Part shown: positions 1 through 9,060 of the stretch, one piece after another
Layout: every line of letters starts with the position of its first letter
How positions within the stretch are numbered: position 1 is the first letter of the stretch
Assembly: GCF_039523735.1 (NCBI RefSeq)
Contig: NZ_BAAAFW010000058.1
Coordinates: forward strand, 160,915 to 224,914
Length of the DNA stretch: 64,000 nucleotides
Reading direction: 5' to 3'
Source: Tatumella punctata
Lineage (GTDB): Bacteria; Pseudomonadota; Gammaproteobacteria; Enterobacterales; Enterobacteriaceae
Made by a program: the position numbers and the translations under genes
Notes under the pieces: model-generated
Told to the model about the DNA's origin: nothing
Database searches by the model: none
What the model saw: only the letters and a program-made list of their open reading frames with translations

Positions 1-1
1 G

Positions 2-805
2 CTGGGATTAGTCTGGGTCGTTATCTGGCTGATGTTTTATCGTGACCCCGAAGAAAAACAGGGACTGGATGAAACAGAACGCCAGAATTTGCTCGAAGAC
101 CGTAAGATGGTCATTTCCAGCCCCGATGAAAAAATAAAACTCAGGACACTGTTCCGCCATCGTACCGTGTGGGGCATGATGATTGGCTTCTTTTGTATGA
201 ACTTTGCCACCTATTTCTTCGTCACCTGGTTTCCCACTTACCTGACAATGTCACAGGGCTTCTCCCTGAAAGAACTGGGTACCCTCGGTGCTATCCCTGC
301 GCTGATGGGGATCCCCGGCAGTCTGCTGGGCGGGCTGACTTCTGACTGGTTATATAATAAAGGCTTCAGCCTGACGGCTGCCCGTAAGACCTGTTTAATT
401 GCCGGTATGCTACTCTCTTCGGTGATCGCCTTTGCCGCATTCACCTCAAGCATCACCCTGATCCTGACGTTATTTTCCCTGACCTACGCCGGACTGGCCT
501 TTACCGCCGCTAATATCTGGACTCTGCCAGCTGACGTGGCTCCGGGCTCCGGTTATGTCGCCACACTGGGCGGGATCCAGAACTTTGCCGGTAACCTCGC
601 GGGGATTGTGACCGCCTCCTTTACGGGGGTGATGCTGAGTATCAGCCATGGTTCTTTTGTGGTTCCGCTGGTGGTGGCGGGTGGTATCTGTCTGTTTGGT
701 GCCATCACTTTTATGTTCATTATGGGCAAAGTTGAGCCACTGGATCTCGGTGGCGGAGACCCGCAGTCCCCCCAGCCTGTTGCCCGGCCGGGAAGTACTT
801 ACTGA
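2..805 (+). CDS. MFS transporter, anion:cation symporter (ACS) family, C-terminal part
   Basis: Open at the left edge: the reading frame continues upstream of the first visible Met, so only about the last 267 residues are present. The protein shows the second half of a 12-helix major facilitator. A charged cytoplasmic loop (FYRDPEEKQGLDETE) is followed by about six hydrophobic segments, with a typical ACS stretch around TYFFVTWFPTYL and a loop GGLTSDWLYNKG resembling the conserved MFS DRxGRR loop. ACS members such as DgoT, GudP and ExuT import sugar acids by proton symport. The genes directly downstream encode an exported lactonase and an exported bicupin, so an aldonate or related sugar acid is a reasonable substrate guess, but the sequence does not identify it. 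The family is fairly sure; the substrate is not. Confidence 0.85.
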   Translation: MGLVWVVIWLMFYRDPEEKQGLDETERQNLLEDRKMVISSPDEKIKLRTLFRHRTVWGMMIGFFCMNFATYFFVTWFPTYLTMSQGFSLKELGTLGAIPALMGIPGSLLGGLTSDWLYNKGFSLTAARKTCLIAGMLLSSVIAFAAFTSSITLILTLFSLTYAGLAFTAANIWTLPADVAPGSGYVATLGGIQNFAGNLAGIVTASFTGVMLSISHGSFVVPLVVAGGICLFGAITFMFIMGKVEPLDLGGGDPQSPQPVARPGSTY

Positions 806-853
806 TATTGTTGTCAGCGGATCACGCCATTTACCCCATCAATGAGGTTCCGA

Positions 854-2014
854 ATGAAAAAGATATTATTCACTGCGGCCCTGGTCGGCTTATGTTCTGT
901 GGCTGCCAGTGCCGCCGCAACACCACAGACCTTTGTCTATATTTCCAATGCCGCAAGCGGGACAATCTCTGCCTGGGCGCTGGATAAGCACAGTCAGACG
1001 ATGCAGCCTGTCGCTACCTATCCTGCGGCAAAACAAGTGATGTCATCCGTGGTATCACCCGATAAAAAAACTCTGTACGCAGCTATCCGCAGCAAGCCTT
1101 ATCGGGTAATGAGCTGGCACATTGCGGATAACGGAACACTGACACCTGCCGGCGAAACGCCTCTGCAGGACAGCATGGCCTATATATCACTGGATCGCAG
1201 CGGGCATTACCTGTTATCAGCTTCGTACGGCGGGGACCTGTTTACGGTAAATCGCATCAATGACAAAGGACAGCCCGAAGCACCTCCGGTACAGATTGTC
1301 CATACGGGTAAACGCGCTCACTGTATTCAGACTGACCCGACGAACCAGTTTTTATATGTATCACTGCTGGGTGCTGACCAGTTCTTACAATATCGTTTTG
1401 ATCCGTACAGCGGCAAAGTCACTCCGGCAACACCACCCGCCGTCAATATTCAGCATGAAGCTGCCACCGGTCCGCGTCACTTTATCTTTGCCCCGCGGCC
1501 GGCGGACGACGGTAACCATTATATTTATCTGCTCACAGAGATGGCCGGTAATATTCAGAAGCTGAAACTGAACAGGGATGGTACCGTGACACCACAGGAA
1601 GCCACGCCTTCTATTGCACCGGAAATCGCCGCCACGATGCAGAAAGGAGAAGCCAGGCCACTGACCGGCGATTTTGACCTGCCCGATACCCCGAAACCAC
1701 GCATCTGGCAGGCCGATATCCATATGACTCCTGACGGGAAGTTCCTCTACTCCACTGAACGCACCAATAGTCTGCTGACAGCGTTCTCAGTCTCCCCGCG
1801 GGACGGAAGCCTGCATTTAATCCGCAGTATTCATACCGAAAAACTCCCGCGCGGTTTTGCCATTGATAACAGTGGCCGTTTCCTGATTGAAACCGGCCTG
1901 CAGTCTGACCACTTTTCTCTGTACCACATTGATCAGCACTCCGGTGAACTGACACTGCTCTCGCGTTATCCGTCCGCTGAAGGTGCCAACTGGGTCACAG
2001 TGGTAGAAGGTTAA
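854..2014 (+). CDS. Exported lactonase-family beta-propeller protein (Pgl/YbhE-like)
   Basis: 386 residues from the ATG at 854, chosen because GAGG at 844-847 lies six bases upstream and because it begins a clean signal peptide (MKKILFTAALVGLCSVAASA). An in-frame ATG at 842 would add four residues. The mature part matches the seven-bladed lactonase family: it has the GPRHFIF motif near the middle, and WQADIHMTPDGKFLYSTER and PRGFAIDNSGRFLIETG near the end, which closely parallel E. coli 6-phosphogluconolactonase. E. coli Pgl is cytoplasmic and about 331 residues, so the signal peptide suggests this protein hydrolyses an unphosphorylated lactone in the periplasm, such as one made by membrane sugar dehydrogenases. 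That role is inference. It lies between a sugar-acid transporter and a cupin gene on the same strand. Confidence 0.82.
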   Translation: MKKILFTAALVGLCSVAASAAATPQTFVYISNAASGTISAWALDKHSQTMQPVATYPAAKQVMSSVVSPDKKTLYAAIRSKPYRVMSWHIADNGTLTPAGETPLQDSMAYISLDRSGHYLLSASYGGDLFTVNRINDKGQPEAPPVQIVHTGKRAHCIQTDPTNQFLYVSLLGADQFLQYRFDPYSGKVTPATPPAVNIQHEAATGPRHFIFAPRPADDGNHYIYLLTEMAGNIQKLKLNRDGTVTPQEATPSIAPEIAATMQKGEARPLTGDFDLPDTPKPRIWQADIHMTPDGKFLYSTERTNSLLTAFSVSPRDGSLHLIRSIHTEKLPRGFAIDNSGRFLIETGLQSDHFSLYHIDQHSGELTLLSRYPSAEGANWVTVVEG

Positions 2015-2053
2015 CCAACGGTATTAAAAGTGATTATTCATGAGGGTGTTAAG

Positions 2054-2755
2054 ATGCCGAAAAAAACGCGATGCCTGCCGGGTCTGCTGCTTGCCACCTT
2101 AAGTATGCCGCTAATCAGTCAGGCGGCAGAAAAAGTCGTCCCGACTCACCTCGAACCTCTGCACCATGTGATCCTGGAAAATCAGTATCTCACGGTGATG
2201 CGGGTGATGATCCCGCCGGGGGTCTCCACCCTTTTCCACCAGCAACACCTTGATTATGTGAATACCCACATTGATGGCAGTCCGGTCACGATTGCTTATC
2301 CCGATAAGCCGCCGGTCAGCAGCGTAATGGCAAGTGGTAACGTGAAGTTTGGTGCTCATCAGGGAAAACAGGATATTGATAAAGTCACCAATACCGGTCA
2401 GACAGTCAACCAGCAGGTAGCGTTTGAAATCCGCCAGCACGGCCCGTTGCATTTTGCTGAAGCACGCCGCCCCGCTCTGCCGCAATTCAGCCAGGTCCTG
2501 GATAAACCAACGGTCAGGGGCTGGAAAGTCACCCTGCAGCCGGGAGAGAGCACCACGCCTTACCGGCAACACGGGCCGGGGGTGCGGGTGTTCTTCACCG
2601 AAGGACGTGTTCTGATCAGTGAGCCAGAAAAACCTAATCATGACAGAGAGTTATGGGTACATAAGGGGGATGCGATTCTGACTTATCCGGGAGAGACCGG
2701 GATGACCGATGGAGGCGACAGCACGATGATATTTAATGATTACGAGCTTCGCTGA
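2054..2755 (+). CDS. Exported bicupin-like protein of unknown function
   Basis: 233 residues from the ATG at 2054, which has GAGGG at 2042-2046. An upstream in-frame start at 2030 lacks a site and would spoil the signal peptide (MPKKTRCLPGLLLATLSMPL, cleaved near SQAAEK). Two cupin-like halves can be seen. The first has MIPPGVSTLFHQQHLDYV, reminiscent of cupin motif 1 with histidines as possible metal ligands. The second has LQPGESTTPYRQHGPGVRVF followed by ELWVHKGDAILTYPGE. I do not recognise a named family. The position 39 bases after the lactonase gene and the shared export suggest joint expression and a periplasmic role in the same sugar-derivative pathway. Metal binding and catalysis are inferred only. 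Confidence 0.7.
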   Translation: MPKKTRCLPGLLLATLSMPLISQAAEKVVPTHLEPLHHVILENQYLTVMRVMIPPGVSTLFHQQHLDYVNTHIDGSPVTIAYPDKPPVSSVMASGNVKFGAHQGKQDIDKVTNTGQTVNQQVAFEIRQHGPLHFAEARRPALPQFSQVLDKPTVRGWKVTLQPGESTTPYRQHGPGVRVFFTEGRVLISEPEKPNHDRELWVHKGDAILTYPGETGMTDGGDSTMIFNDYELR

Positions 2756-2761
2756 TCTCCC

Positions 2762-2798
2762 GATAGCACCGTTCCCGGAAAGCGGGACCGGTGCTGTC
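2762..2798. terminator. Hairpin between convergent genes
   Basis: A long inverted repeat of 16 positions per arm with one mismatch and one G-T pair, and a GAAAG loop. It lies between the stop of the bicupin gene (+) and the stop of the permease gene (-). There is no strong T-run on either side, so termination efficiency is uncertain, but its position fits a shared two-way terminator. Confidence 0.55.
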
Positions 2799-2802
2799 GG
2801 CC

Positions 2803-4044
2803 TCAGAAACTACGCTGACGGGCTGTGCGGGTGTGAACTCCTAAGGCACACACGCAGAACAGAACGGTGGACAGAATAGAAACCATCGCGACAGAATATT
2901 GCGCTGCTTTCAGATAACACACCGTACTGCAGATAACAGAAAACAGCCAGCTACTGAGCAAGCAACCCGGCGCATAACGTCCCTGTCCGGCAATCATCCA
3001 GCCAATGATCGCGCCACCGATCCCCGGCACCACAATACCCAGTAAACTTAACCAGTTCACCAGCCAGTTACTGATCCCGGCCAGTGCCAGGCCAGTCCCC
3101 GTGATCCCTAAAAGGACAACTAATTGGCTGAAACTCAGTGGGATCACCGAACTCCAGCCAGAGGCGGCATTATATAAGCCATGCGTCGCGACCGAAGCAC
3201 AGTTAATCACGAAGAATACTGCGGCAAATACCGCAAATAAGGAACCGGACCGGGCCAGTAAATGGGCAAAATCACCATCAGTCGCCTCACCGGTGGCGGC
3301 AACCACCCCGCCCAGTAACATCGGCAGGATATTCGCCACAGGAAAAGCTGCCAGAGACGCAATAACCGCCTGGAAAGGTGTTTTCGACCAGCGGGTAAAA
3401 TCTGCGGTCAGCGTTCCCGAGTCAACAAACACCGAAATAGCCATCGTAACGCCAATACCCAGAGCCAGGCTATGGCCGGAAGGCGGAGTATAGTCCAGCA
3501 CCTGCTGCCAGCTATGGTGCCGGAAATTAAGTCCCACACTCACAGCACCGGTAATAATAAACAGCACGATAGAGATAATACTGACCGGTTTCAGCATTTG
3601 CATACCGGCCATTGACAGCAGCGTAAATACTGCACCTGCCGCCACCACTGACCAGCCTGAAGGCCATCCGAGCAGACTATTCAGTCCATGGCCTGCCAGC
3701 CCGGTCTGCACTGCAAACCAGCCGACCACCAGCCCGGAAAGAAATACCGCAATCAGTTTCGCCCCCACAGGACTGAAGATTTCCCGGCAACTTAAGGCAA
3801 AGGTTTTCCCCTGCTTTGCCGCCAGAGCACTCAGGCAGGCAACATACACTGCAAGTATAATATTGCCGGTGATGATCGCCTGCATACCGCGGATAAAGCC
3901 GAGACTGGTGACAATTTGTGCTCCGACAAAAGCACCCACCATCACCATCGGGAAACCGGCCCACACGACTGCGACAGAAAACAGACTTTTGCGGGCAGCC
4001 GCAGGGACTGCCTCGTGTTCATACTCACCGGATGATTCAGACAC
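2803..4044 (-). CDS. Cytosine/purine permease, NCS1 family (CodB-like)
   Basis: 413 residues if translation starts at the GTG at 4044. The longer frame can only begin at a TTG (4089), and the shorter protein lines up with the N-terminus of CodB (PAAARKSLFSVAVVW versus PQSARKGVLAL). About twelve hydrophobic segments are present. The segment DSGTLTADFTRW is nearly the same as the CodB signature SAGTLTADFVRF, and the final helices resemble CodB (PGIGGAIIGWMI versus PPVGGVIIADYL). The family imports nucleobases with protons or sodium. Cytosine, hydroxymethylpyrimidine or another base is possible. No codA or other pyrimidine gene is adjacent, so the substrate is open. Confidence 0.8.
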   Translation of the reverse strand: MSESSGEYEHEAVPAAARKSLFSVAVVWAGFPMVMVGAFVGAQIVTSLGFIRGMQAIITGNIILAVYVACLSALAAKQGKTFALSCREIFSPVGAKLIAVFLSGLVVGWFAVQTGLAGHGLNSLLGWPSGWSVVAAGAVFTLLSMAGMQMLKPVSIISIVLFIITGAVSVGLNFRHHSWQQVLDYTPPSGHSLALGIGVTMAISVFVDSGTLTADFTRWSKTPFQAVIASLAAFPVANILPMLLGGVVAATGEATDGDFAHLLARSGSLFAVFAAVFFVINCASVATHGLYNAASGWSSVIPLSFSQLVVLLGITGTGLALAGISNWLVNWLSLLGIVVPGIGGAIIGWMIAGQGRYAPGCLLSSWLFSVICSTVCYLKAAQYSVAMVSILSTVLFCVCALGVHTRTARQRSF

Positions 4045-4181
4045 GATATCAATTACCTTACAGAAAGAAGCCTGTAAGGAATGATGCAAAAGTTACGCCA
4101 GGTGTCTGAGGGCCTGTTTTCAGTGCTCGTCGCTGGCGGGTTTGATCAATATCCCGCCACAGTGCACAAAAATAATGCAGC

Positions 4182-4928
4182 TTACTGTTTCCAGGCATTC
4201 AGGGAAGCCTGTGACCACGAACCATAGGCCGCATTAGGCAGTATGATCCAGTCATCAGCGAAATGTGCTTCATTATCACGCACTAGCTGACGTTGCTGTT
4301 CGGTGGTTTTTTTATTTTTAAATTGTGCAGAAAAGTCCGGCAGACTGTCCCCGAACAGCATAATGATCTGGTAATGCTGACGGATGGCCTCTCTGCGCAC
4401 CTGTTTAGAGGCAGTGTCCAGCTGCACACTGTCATCAGAGACCTGAGGCAGACCTAAGGCCCTCAGGGTCGCGAGGGTCTGATTTTTATTTGCCTGAGAG
4501 CGGTCCGAGACATAAAAAATACGGACTTTTTTATCGCTGACTGTCTGCAAAAATTCCTTCGCCCCCGGAATCAGGCCCGGGTGCCCTGATTTCTCCCACG
4601 CATCCCAGGTATCCCACCGGGTATAGTCATGACAATTTTCCATATCTCTGACCAGCAGCGGCGAATTATCCAGCACAGTTTCATCGAGATCCATCACCAC
4701 CGCTGCTTTTTCCGGAGACGCTAAGTGCGCGGCTTTCTGCAGGAAATCCTGACGGGCAAATTTATAGGTTTGTAACTGCAGAGCCATTATCTCTGCCGAT
4801 TTTTGCTGATAACGCAGCGCCATTTCATACGCTTTCGGGGTACACAGGGCAGGTGCTTCTGCCGCATAAGACGTTACAGTGACCAGCGGTAATACGATCA
4901 GCGGCAGTGCTTTTAACAGGTTTTTCAT
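4182..4928 (-). CDS. Exported HAD acid phosphatase, e(P4)/class C family
   Basis: 248 residues with a signal peptide ending near VTSYA-AEA. The DDDD-type HAD motif I is clear at residues 79-88 (MDLDETVLDN), with nucleophile Asp80 and Asp82. IFYVSDRSQANK is motif II, and MLFGDSLPDFS carries the acidic motif. Members dephosphorylate 5'-nucleotides and other phosphomonoesters in the periplasm or outer membrane. Haemophilus e(P4) is a lipoprotein, but here no cysteine lipobox follows the signal peptide (the first cysteine is near residue 29), so the product is predicted to be soluble and periplasmic. No ribosome-binding site is obvious. The gene stands alone upstream of the divergent fec genes. 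Confidence 0.85.
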   Translation of the reverse strand: MKNLLKALPLIVLPLVTVTSYAAEAPALCTPKAYEMALRYQQKSAEIMALQLQTYKFARQDFLQKAAHLASPEKAAVVMDLDETVLDNSPLLVRDMENCHDYTRWDTWDAWEKSGHPGLIPGAKEFLQTVSDKKVRIFYVSDRSQANKNQTLATLRALGLPQVSDDSVQLDTASKQVRREAIRQHYQIIMLFGDSLPDFSAQFKNKKTTEQQRQLVRDNEAHFADDWIILPNAAYGSWSQASLNAWKQ

Positions 4929-5052
4929 CGGGTTCGGATTCGCTCTCTGTGAAAGATGGCAGACATAGTAGGTACCAGAGATGACACTTTTATGATCATC
5001 AGTACCCGCGTGGCCAGGCTTGTCCGGGAGTAAGAAACTTCGGTAACATCAT

Positions 5053-5071
5053 TGAAATGATAACTATTCGC
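5053..5071 (+). promoter_or_regulatory. Candidate Fur box upstream of fecI
   Basis: The 19 bases beginning TGAAATGATAACTATTC match the classical Fur consensus GATAATGATAATCATTATC at 12 of 19 positions, including the uninterrupted core AATGATAA. The site is about 45 bases upstream of fecI. Fur repression of fecIR is established for E. coli. I judged this match by eye. Confidence 0.55.
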
Positions 5072-5114
5072 ATATTAATATGCCGTCTGATATTTAGCTG
5101 CGATGTTTATTGTG

Positions 5115-5636
5115 ATGACCGATTCTGCCATACCACCGTCCGGCCTGACCGTTGATACACTCTACCATACACATTATGGCTGGCTGACGTTATGGCTGAC
5201 CCGAAAAATGCACTCGGTTTTTGACGCAGAAGATATTGCACAGGATACCTTTGTCCGGATTCTGGGTTCCCGGCAGCGCGACACTATTCGTGACCCGCGT
5301 TCGTTTCTGTGTACCGTTGCAAAACGCGTCATGGTGGATCTGTTCCGTCGCCAGGCGCTGGAAAAAAACTATCTCGACATGCTGGCTAACTTACCCGATG
5401 ACCAGCTTCCTTCTGCGGAATGCCGGCAGATACAGTTGCAAACCCTGCAACTGCTGGATCAGATGCTGGATACCCTGAGTGACAAAGCACGCCGGGCTTT
5501 TCTGTTATCACAACTGGAAGGATTACAGTATCGCGATATCGCCTTACGGCTGGGGGTTTCTGTCAGCGCCGTCAAAAAATATATCGCGAAAGCGACAGAG
5601 CATTGTCTGATCTTCAGACTGGAGCATGGCCTGTAA
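5115..5636 (+). CDS. fecI: Iron-citrate ECF sigma factor FecI
   Basis: 173 residues from the ATG at 5115, chosen because MTDSAIPPSGLTVDTLY lines up without gaps with E. coli FecI (MSDRATTTASLTFESLY). An ATG at 5103 would add four residues, and neither has a strong ribosome-binding site. Sigma region 2 is at about residues 15-85 (FDAEDIAQDTFVRIL, DPRSFLCTVAKRVMVDLFRR), and region 4 at about 115-170 (LEGLQYRDIALRLGVSVSAVKKYIAK). FecI directs RNA polymerase to the fecA promoter after FecA and FecR report periplasmic ferric citrate. The stop codon overlaps the fecR start (TAATG), indicating translational coupling. The identity is close enough to use the name with confidence. Confidence 0.95.
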   Translation: MTDSAIPPSGLTVDTLYHTHYGWLTLWLTRKMHSVFDAEDIAQDTFVRILGSRQRDTIRDPRSFLCTVAKRVMVDLFRRQALEKNYLDMLANLPDDQLPSAECRQIQLQTLQLLDQMLDTLSDKARRAFLLSQLEGLQYRDIALRLGVSVSAVKKYIAKATEHCLIFRLEHGL

Positions 5637-6595
5637 TGCAGACATCCCTTTCTGATGCCCGAAAAACAGCCCTGCGTTCAGCGTCATACTGGTACGCACA
5701 ATTAAATGATCCGCAGGTCACAGCACAACAAACGGCAAAGTGGCAACAGTGGTATTCAGGTCATGCGGATAATCAATGGGCCTGGCAACAGGTTGAATCC
5801 CTGCGCCAGCAACTGAACATCATTCCGGCCCATACTGCCGGCTGCTTACTGCAGGATCCCCCGGCAACACGGCGTTCGGTACTGAAAGGGATTGTCATAC
5901 TGGCCGGTGCAGCCACTGCCGGCTGGCCGTTATGGCATTCTGAACTGGCAGAAGCTATGCGGGCCGATTATCACACGGCTAAAGGTCAGATGCTTCAGCA
6001 GTCCCTGACCGACGGCACCCTGTTTGCTCTGAATAGCGACAGTGCCGCCAATGTCCGCTTTGATCGTCAGCAGCGGCTGGTTGAATTGTTATATGGTGAT
6101 ATTGCCATCAGCACCGGTAAAGACCCGGCTGGCCGGCCATTTCGGGTACTGACCCGGCCAGCATTACTGACCGCACTCGGCACACGCTTTTCGGTACAAC
6201 AGCGCGATAATGACGTTGTGCTGAGCGTCAGTGAACATGTCGTAGAAGCCGTATTACAGAAAGATCCCCGCCAACGGCAACGGGTTCAGCAGGGGGAAAG
6301 TTTACTGATTCAGCGTGACGGGTTTTCTGCTCTCCGGCCTGCGGACCCGCATGACAATGACTGGGTCAAAGGTATGATCAGTTTCAGTGACCAGCCGCTG
6401 AGTCGTGTTATCACCGCCTTATCCGGCTATCATTCCGGATTATTACATTGTACCGCATCAGCAGCAGACCTGAGGTTAAGCGGTACTTTTCCGGCGTTTA
6501 ATACAGATGCCGCGCTTAAAGCCATCGCCTCTGCCCTTCCGGTTAAAATTCAATATATTACAAAATACATTATCGTTATAAGTGCAATAAACTGA
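5636..6595 (+). CDS. fecR: FecR, membrane regulator of FecI
   Basis: 319 residues from the ATG at 5636, which shares its A with the fecI stop codon. This start aligns with E. coli FecR (SDARKTALRSASYWYAQL versus TDSRRQALRSASHWYAVL). The N-terminal cytoplasmic region contains the conserved tryptophan-rich stretch WQQWYSGHADNQWAWQQ, followed by one membrane segment near residue 85 (GIVILAGAATAGWPLW) and a periplasmic FecR domain with FRVLTRPALLTALGTRF. FecR senses the FecA signalling domain in the periplasm and activates FecI inside the cell. It lies 93 bases before fecA, the usual arrangement. Confidence 0.95.
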   Translation: MQTSLSDARKTALRSASYWYAQLNDPQVTAQQTAKWQQWYSGHADNQWAWQQVESLRQQLNIIPAHTAGCLLQDPPATRRSVLKGIVILAGAATAGWPLWHSELAEAMRADYHTAKGQMLQQSLTDGTLFALNSDSAANVRFDRQQRLVELLYGDIAISTGKDPAGRPFRVLTRPALLTALGTRFSVQQRDNDVVLSVSEHVVEAVLQKDPRQRQRVQQGESLLIQRDGFSALRPADPHDNDWVKGMISFSDQPLSRVITALSGYHSGLLHCTASAADLRLSGTFPAFNTDAALKAIASALPVKIQYITKYIIVISAIN

Positions 6596-6604
6596 ATAAT
6601 TCTC

Positions 6605-6633
6605 ATAAAAATTCGTATTTATTGTTGTCCTTT
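6605..6633 (+). promoter_or_regulatory. Likely FecI-dependent promoter of fecA
   Basis: The segment TTGTCCTTTTTA around 6625-6636 carries TCCTTT (6628-6633), the known -10 element of the E. coli fecA promoter. The following CATTCGACTC also resembles the E. coli transcribed leader. The -35 side is A-rich (ATAAAA or AAAAAT) and matches the known GGAAAT only partly. The comparison rests on remembered E. coli sequence, so the -35 assignment is tentative. Confidence 0.55.
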
Positions 6634-6688
6634 TTAGTTTTTCATTCGACTCCATCAGTGACGATATAAAAATAATGACGGAGATAGC

Positions 6689-9055
6689 ATGAAAACTTCA
6701 GATACCACTTCCGGGAACCGTACCAGGCAGTCACATTCTCTGGCTCTGTGGCTGCGCATTTGTCTGCTGACAGGGACAGGTATTTTCAGCGCCGGCAGTT
6801 ATGCAGAGACACCCCCGGCCATCCGCCACTATCAGTTACCGGCAGGAACCCTGGATAACGTTCTGAACCAGTATGCCGCACAAAGCGGAATCACATTATC
6901 CATTGATGCCAGCCTGACGCGCGGTAAGCAAAGCCAGGGGCTGCAGGGAGATTATACGGCAATCAATGCCTTACAGGCATTACTTCGCGACAGTCAGTTA
7001 CAGGCAAAAGCCCTCGGGCCCGACAGCTGGACCCTGGTTCCGCTCCCTGACACCACCACCGCAGAAACCTCCATGACAGTGGTCGGCGACTGGCTGGGCG
7101 ATGCCCGTGAAAATGATGTCTTTGAACACCCCGGGGCCAGGGATGTTATCCGCCGTGCAGACTTTGCCAAAACAGGTGCCACCACACTGCGTGAAGTAAT
7201 GAACCGTATCCCCGGGGTCAATGCACCGGAAAATAACGGTACCGGCAGTGATGACCTGGCGATGAATTTTGGTATCCGCGGATTAAACCCGCGGCTGGCA
7301 ACCCGCTCGACCATTCTGATGGATGGGATCCCGGTTCCTTTTGCCCCGTACGGGCAGCCACAGCTGTCACTGGCCCCTGTATCTCTGGGGAATATGGATG
7401 CGGTTGACGTGGTTCGCGATGGTGGTGCGGTACGTTACGGACCACAAAATGTCGGCGGCGTGGTTAACTACGTTACCCGTGCAATACCGAAAGATTTTGG
7501 TATTGACGCGGGAACCGAAGGGATGCTGAGCCCGTCATCGTCACAGAACAGCCCGAAAGAAACTCATCACCTGATGGTGGGCGGCACCGCAGATAACGGA
7601 TTTGGCAGTGCCCTGCTCTATTCAGGTACCCGCGGCAGCGACTGGCGTGAACATAGTGCAACCCGCATTGACGATGTTATGCTCAAAAGCCGTTATGCGC
7701 CTGACGGGGTAAATACCTTCACCAGCCTGCTGCAATATTATGATGGCCGTGCCGATATGCCCGGCGGCCTGAACCAGGCGGATTATCAGGCCAATCGCTG
7801 GCAATCAACCCGCCCTTATGACCAGTTCTGGGGACGCAGAGAACTGGCCGGTGTCGGCTACCAATACCAGCCCGATATGCAGCATAAATTTACGCTGCAA
7901 GGCTTCTTCACTCACACCCTGCGCAGCGGCTATCTGCAACAGGGCAGCAAAATTACACTCTCCCCGCGGGAATACTGGGTTCGCGGCATAGAACCCCGTT
8001 ACAGCCAGAGTTTCCTGCTGGGTTCTTCGGCGCAGGAAGTCAGTGTGGGCTACCGTTATATCAGTGAGTCCAGCCATGAAATGCGCTATTACACTCCGGT
8101 TGCTCAGGGCATACTGCCCTCTGCATCCAGCCCGTATGACAGGGATACCCGCTCAGGGACCGAAGCCCATGCATTCTATGCCGATAACCGGATCGATATC
8201 GGCAACTGGACTTTTACACCGGGTATCCGTTTTGAGCATATTGAGTCTTATCAGAATAATACGCTAAAAAATACCCGCCAGAAGATCAGCTACAATGCTC
8301 CTCTGCCGGCGCTCAGCGTGCTTTATCATCTGACAGACAGCTGGAATCTGTATGCCAATACAGAAGGGTCGTTTGGTACTGTCCAGTACAGCCAAATCGG
8401 TAAAGCTGTCAGCAGCGGCAGTATTGAGCCGGAAAAAGCCAGAACCTGGGAGGCCGGAACCCGTTACGATGACGGATATCTTAATGCAGAAGCCGGTATT
8501 TTCCTGATCAACTTTAATAATCAGTATGACTCAAATCAGACGGATGATTCGGTCACTGCCCGTGGCAAAACCCGCCACAGCGGCCTGGAAACCAGCGCCC
8601 GTTATGATTTGTCCGCCTTGTCTCCGCGACTGGAAGATATCGCTGTTTATGCCAGCTATGCCTATGTGAATGCCGTGATCCTCGAGCACGGCAGTACTTA
8701 CGGTAATCAGGTGCCTTTTTCACCGAAACATAAAGGCGTGGTCGGTATTGATTACACACCCGGCCAGTGGTCATTTACTCTGAACGGGGAATATCAGTCA
8801 CGGCAGTATGCAGACAATGCCAATACCGTCGCGGCCAGTGCTGACGGCAGTACCGGCCGAATTGCCGGTTATATGTTGTGGGGCGCAAGGGTGGGTTACG
8901 ACTTTGGTCCGCAGTATTCACACCTGAAAGTCGGCGTGGGAGTGAAGAATATGTTTGATCAGCCTTACTATATTCGTTCTTACGATGATAATAATAAAGG
9001 GCTGTATGCCGGTCAGCCACGGACCTTCTATATGCAGGCATCGATAAAAATGTAA
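6689..9055 (+). CDS. fecA: TonB-dependent ferric citrate receptor FecA
   Basis: 788 residues, against 774 in E. coli. The start at 6689 has CGGAGA ten bases upstream. The order is signal peptide to about residue 38 (SAGSYA-ETPP), signalling STN domain at about 45-110 (HYQLPAGTLDNVLNQYAAQSG), TonB-box region (ETSMTVVG), plug (GARDVIRR, NRIPGVNAPENNGTGSDD) and a 22-strand barrel ending in an aromatic/hydrophobic C-terminus (YMQASIKM). Long stretches match E. coli FecA almost residue for residue. It binds ferric dicitrate at the outer membrane and signals through FecR. No fecBCDE genes follow: a perfect hairpin and an opposed gene come next, so inner-membrane uptake must be provided elsewhere. 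Confidence 0.96.
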   Translation: MKTSDTTSGNRTRQSHSLALWLRICLLTGTGIFSAGSYAETPPAIRHYQLPAGTLDNVLNQYAAQSGITLSIDASLTRGKQSQGLQGDYTAINALQALLRDSQLQAKALGPDSWTLVPLPDTTTAETSMTVVGDWLGDARENDVFEHPGARDVIRRADFAKTGATTLREVMNRIPGVNAPENNGTGSDDLAMNFGIRGLNPRLATRSTILMDGIPVPFAPYGQPQLSLAPVSLGNMDAVDVVRDGGAVRYGPQNVGGVVNYVTRAIPKDFGIDAGTEGMLSPSSSQNSPKETHHLMVGGTADNGFGSALLYSGTRGSDWREHSATRIDDVMLKSRYAPDGVNTFTSLLQYYDGRADMPGGLNQADYQANRWQSTRPYDQFWGRRELAGVGYQYQPDMQHKFTLQGFFTHTLRSGYLQQGSKITLSPREYWVRGIEPRYSQSFLLGSSAQEVSVGYRYISESSHEMRYYTPVAQGILPSASSPYDRDTRSGTEAHAFYADNRIDIGNWTFTPGIRFEHIESYQNNTLKNTRQKISYNAPLPALSVLYHLTDSWNLYANTEGSFGTVQYSQIGKAVSSGSIEPEKARTWEAGTRYDDGYLNAEAGIFLINFNNQYDSNQTDDSVTARGKTRHSGLETSARYDLSALSPRLEDIAVYASYAYVNAVILEHGSTYGNQVPFSPKHKGVVGIDYTPGQWSFTLNGEYQSRQYADNANTVAASADGSTGRIAGYMLWGARVGYDFGPQYSHLKVGVGVKNMFDQPYYIRSYDDNNKGLYAGQPRTFYMQASIKM

Positions 9056-9060
9056 CCTTT

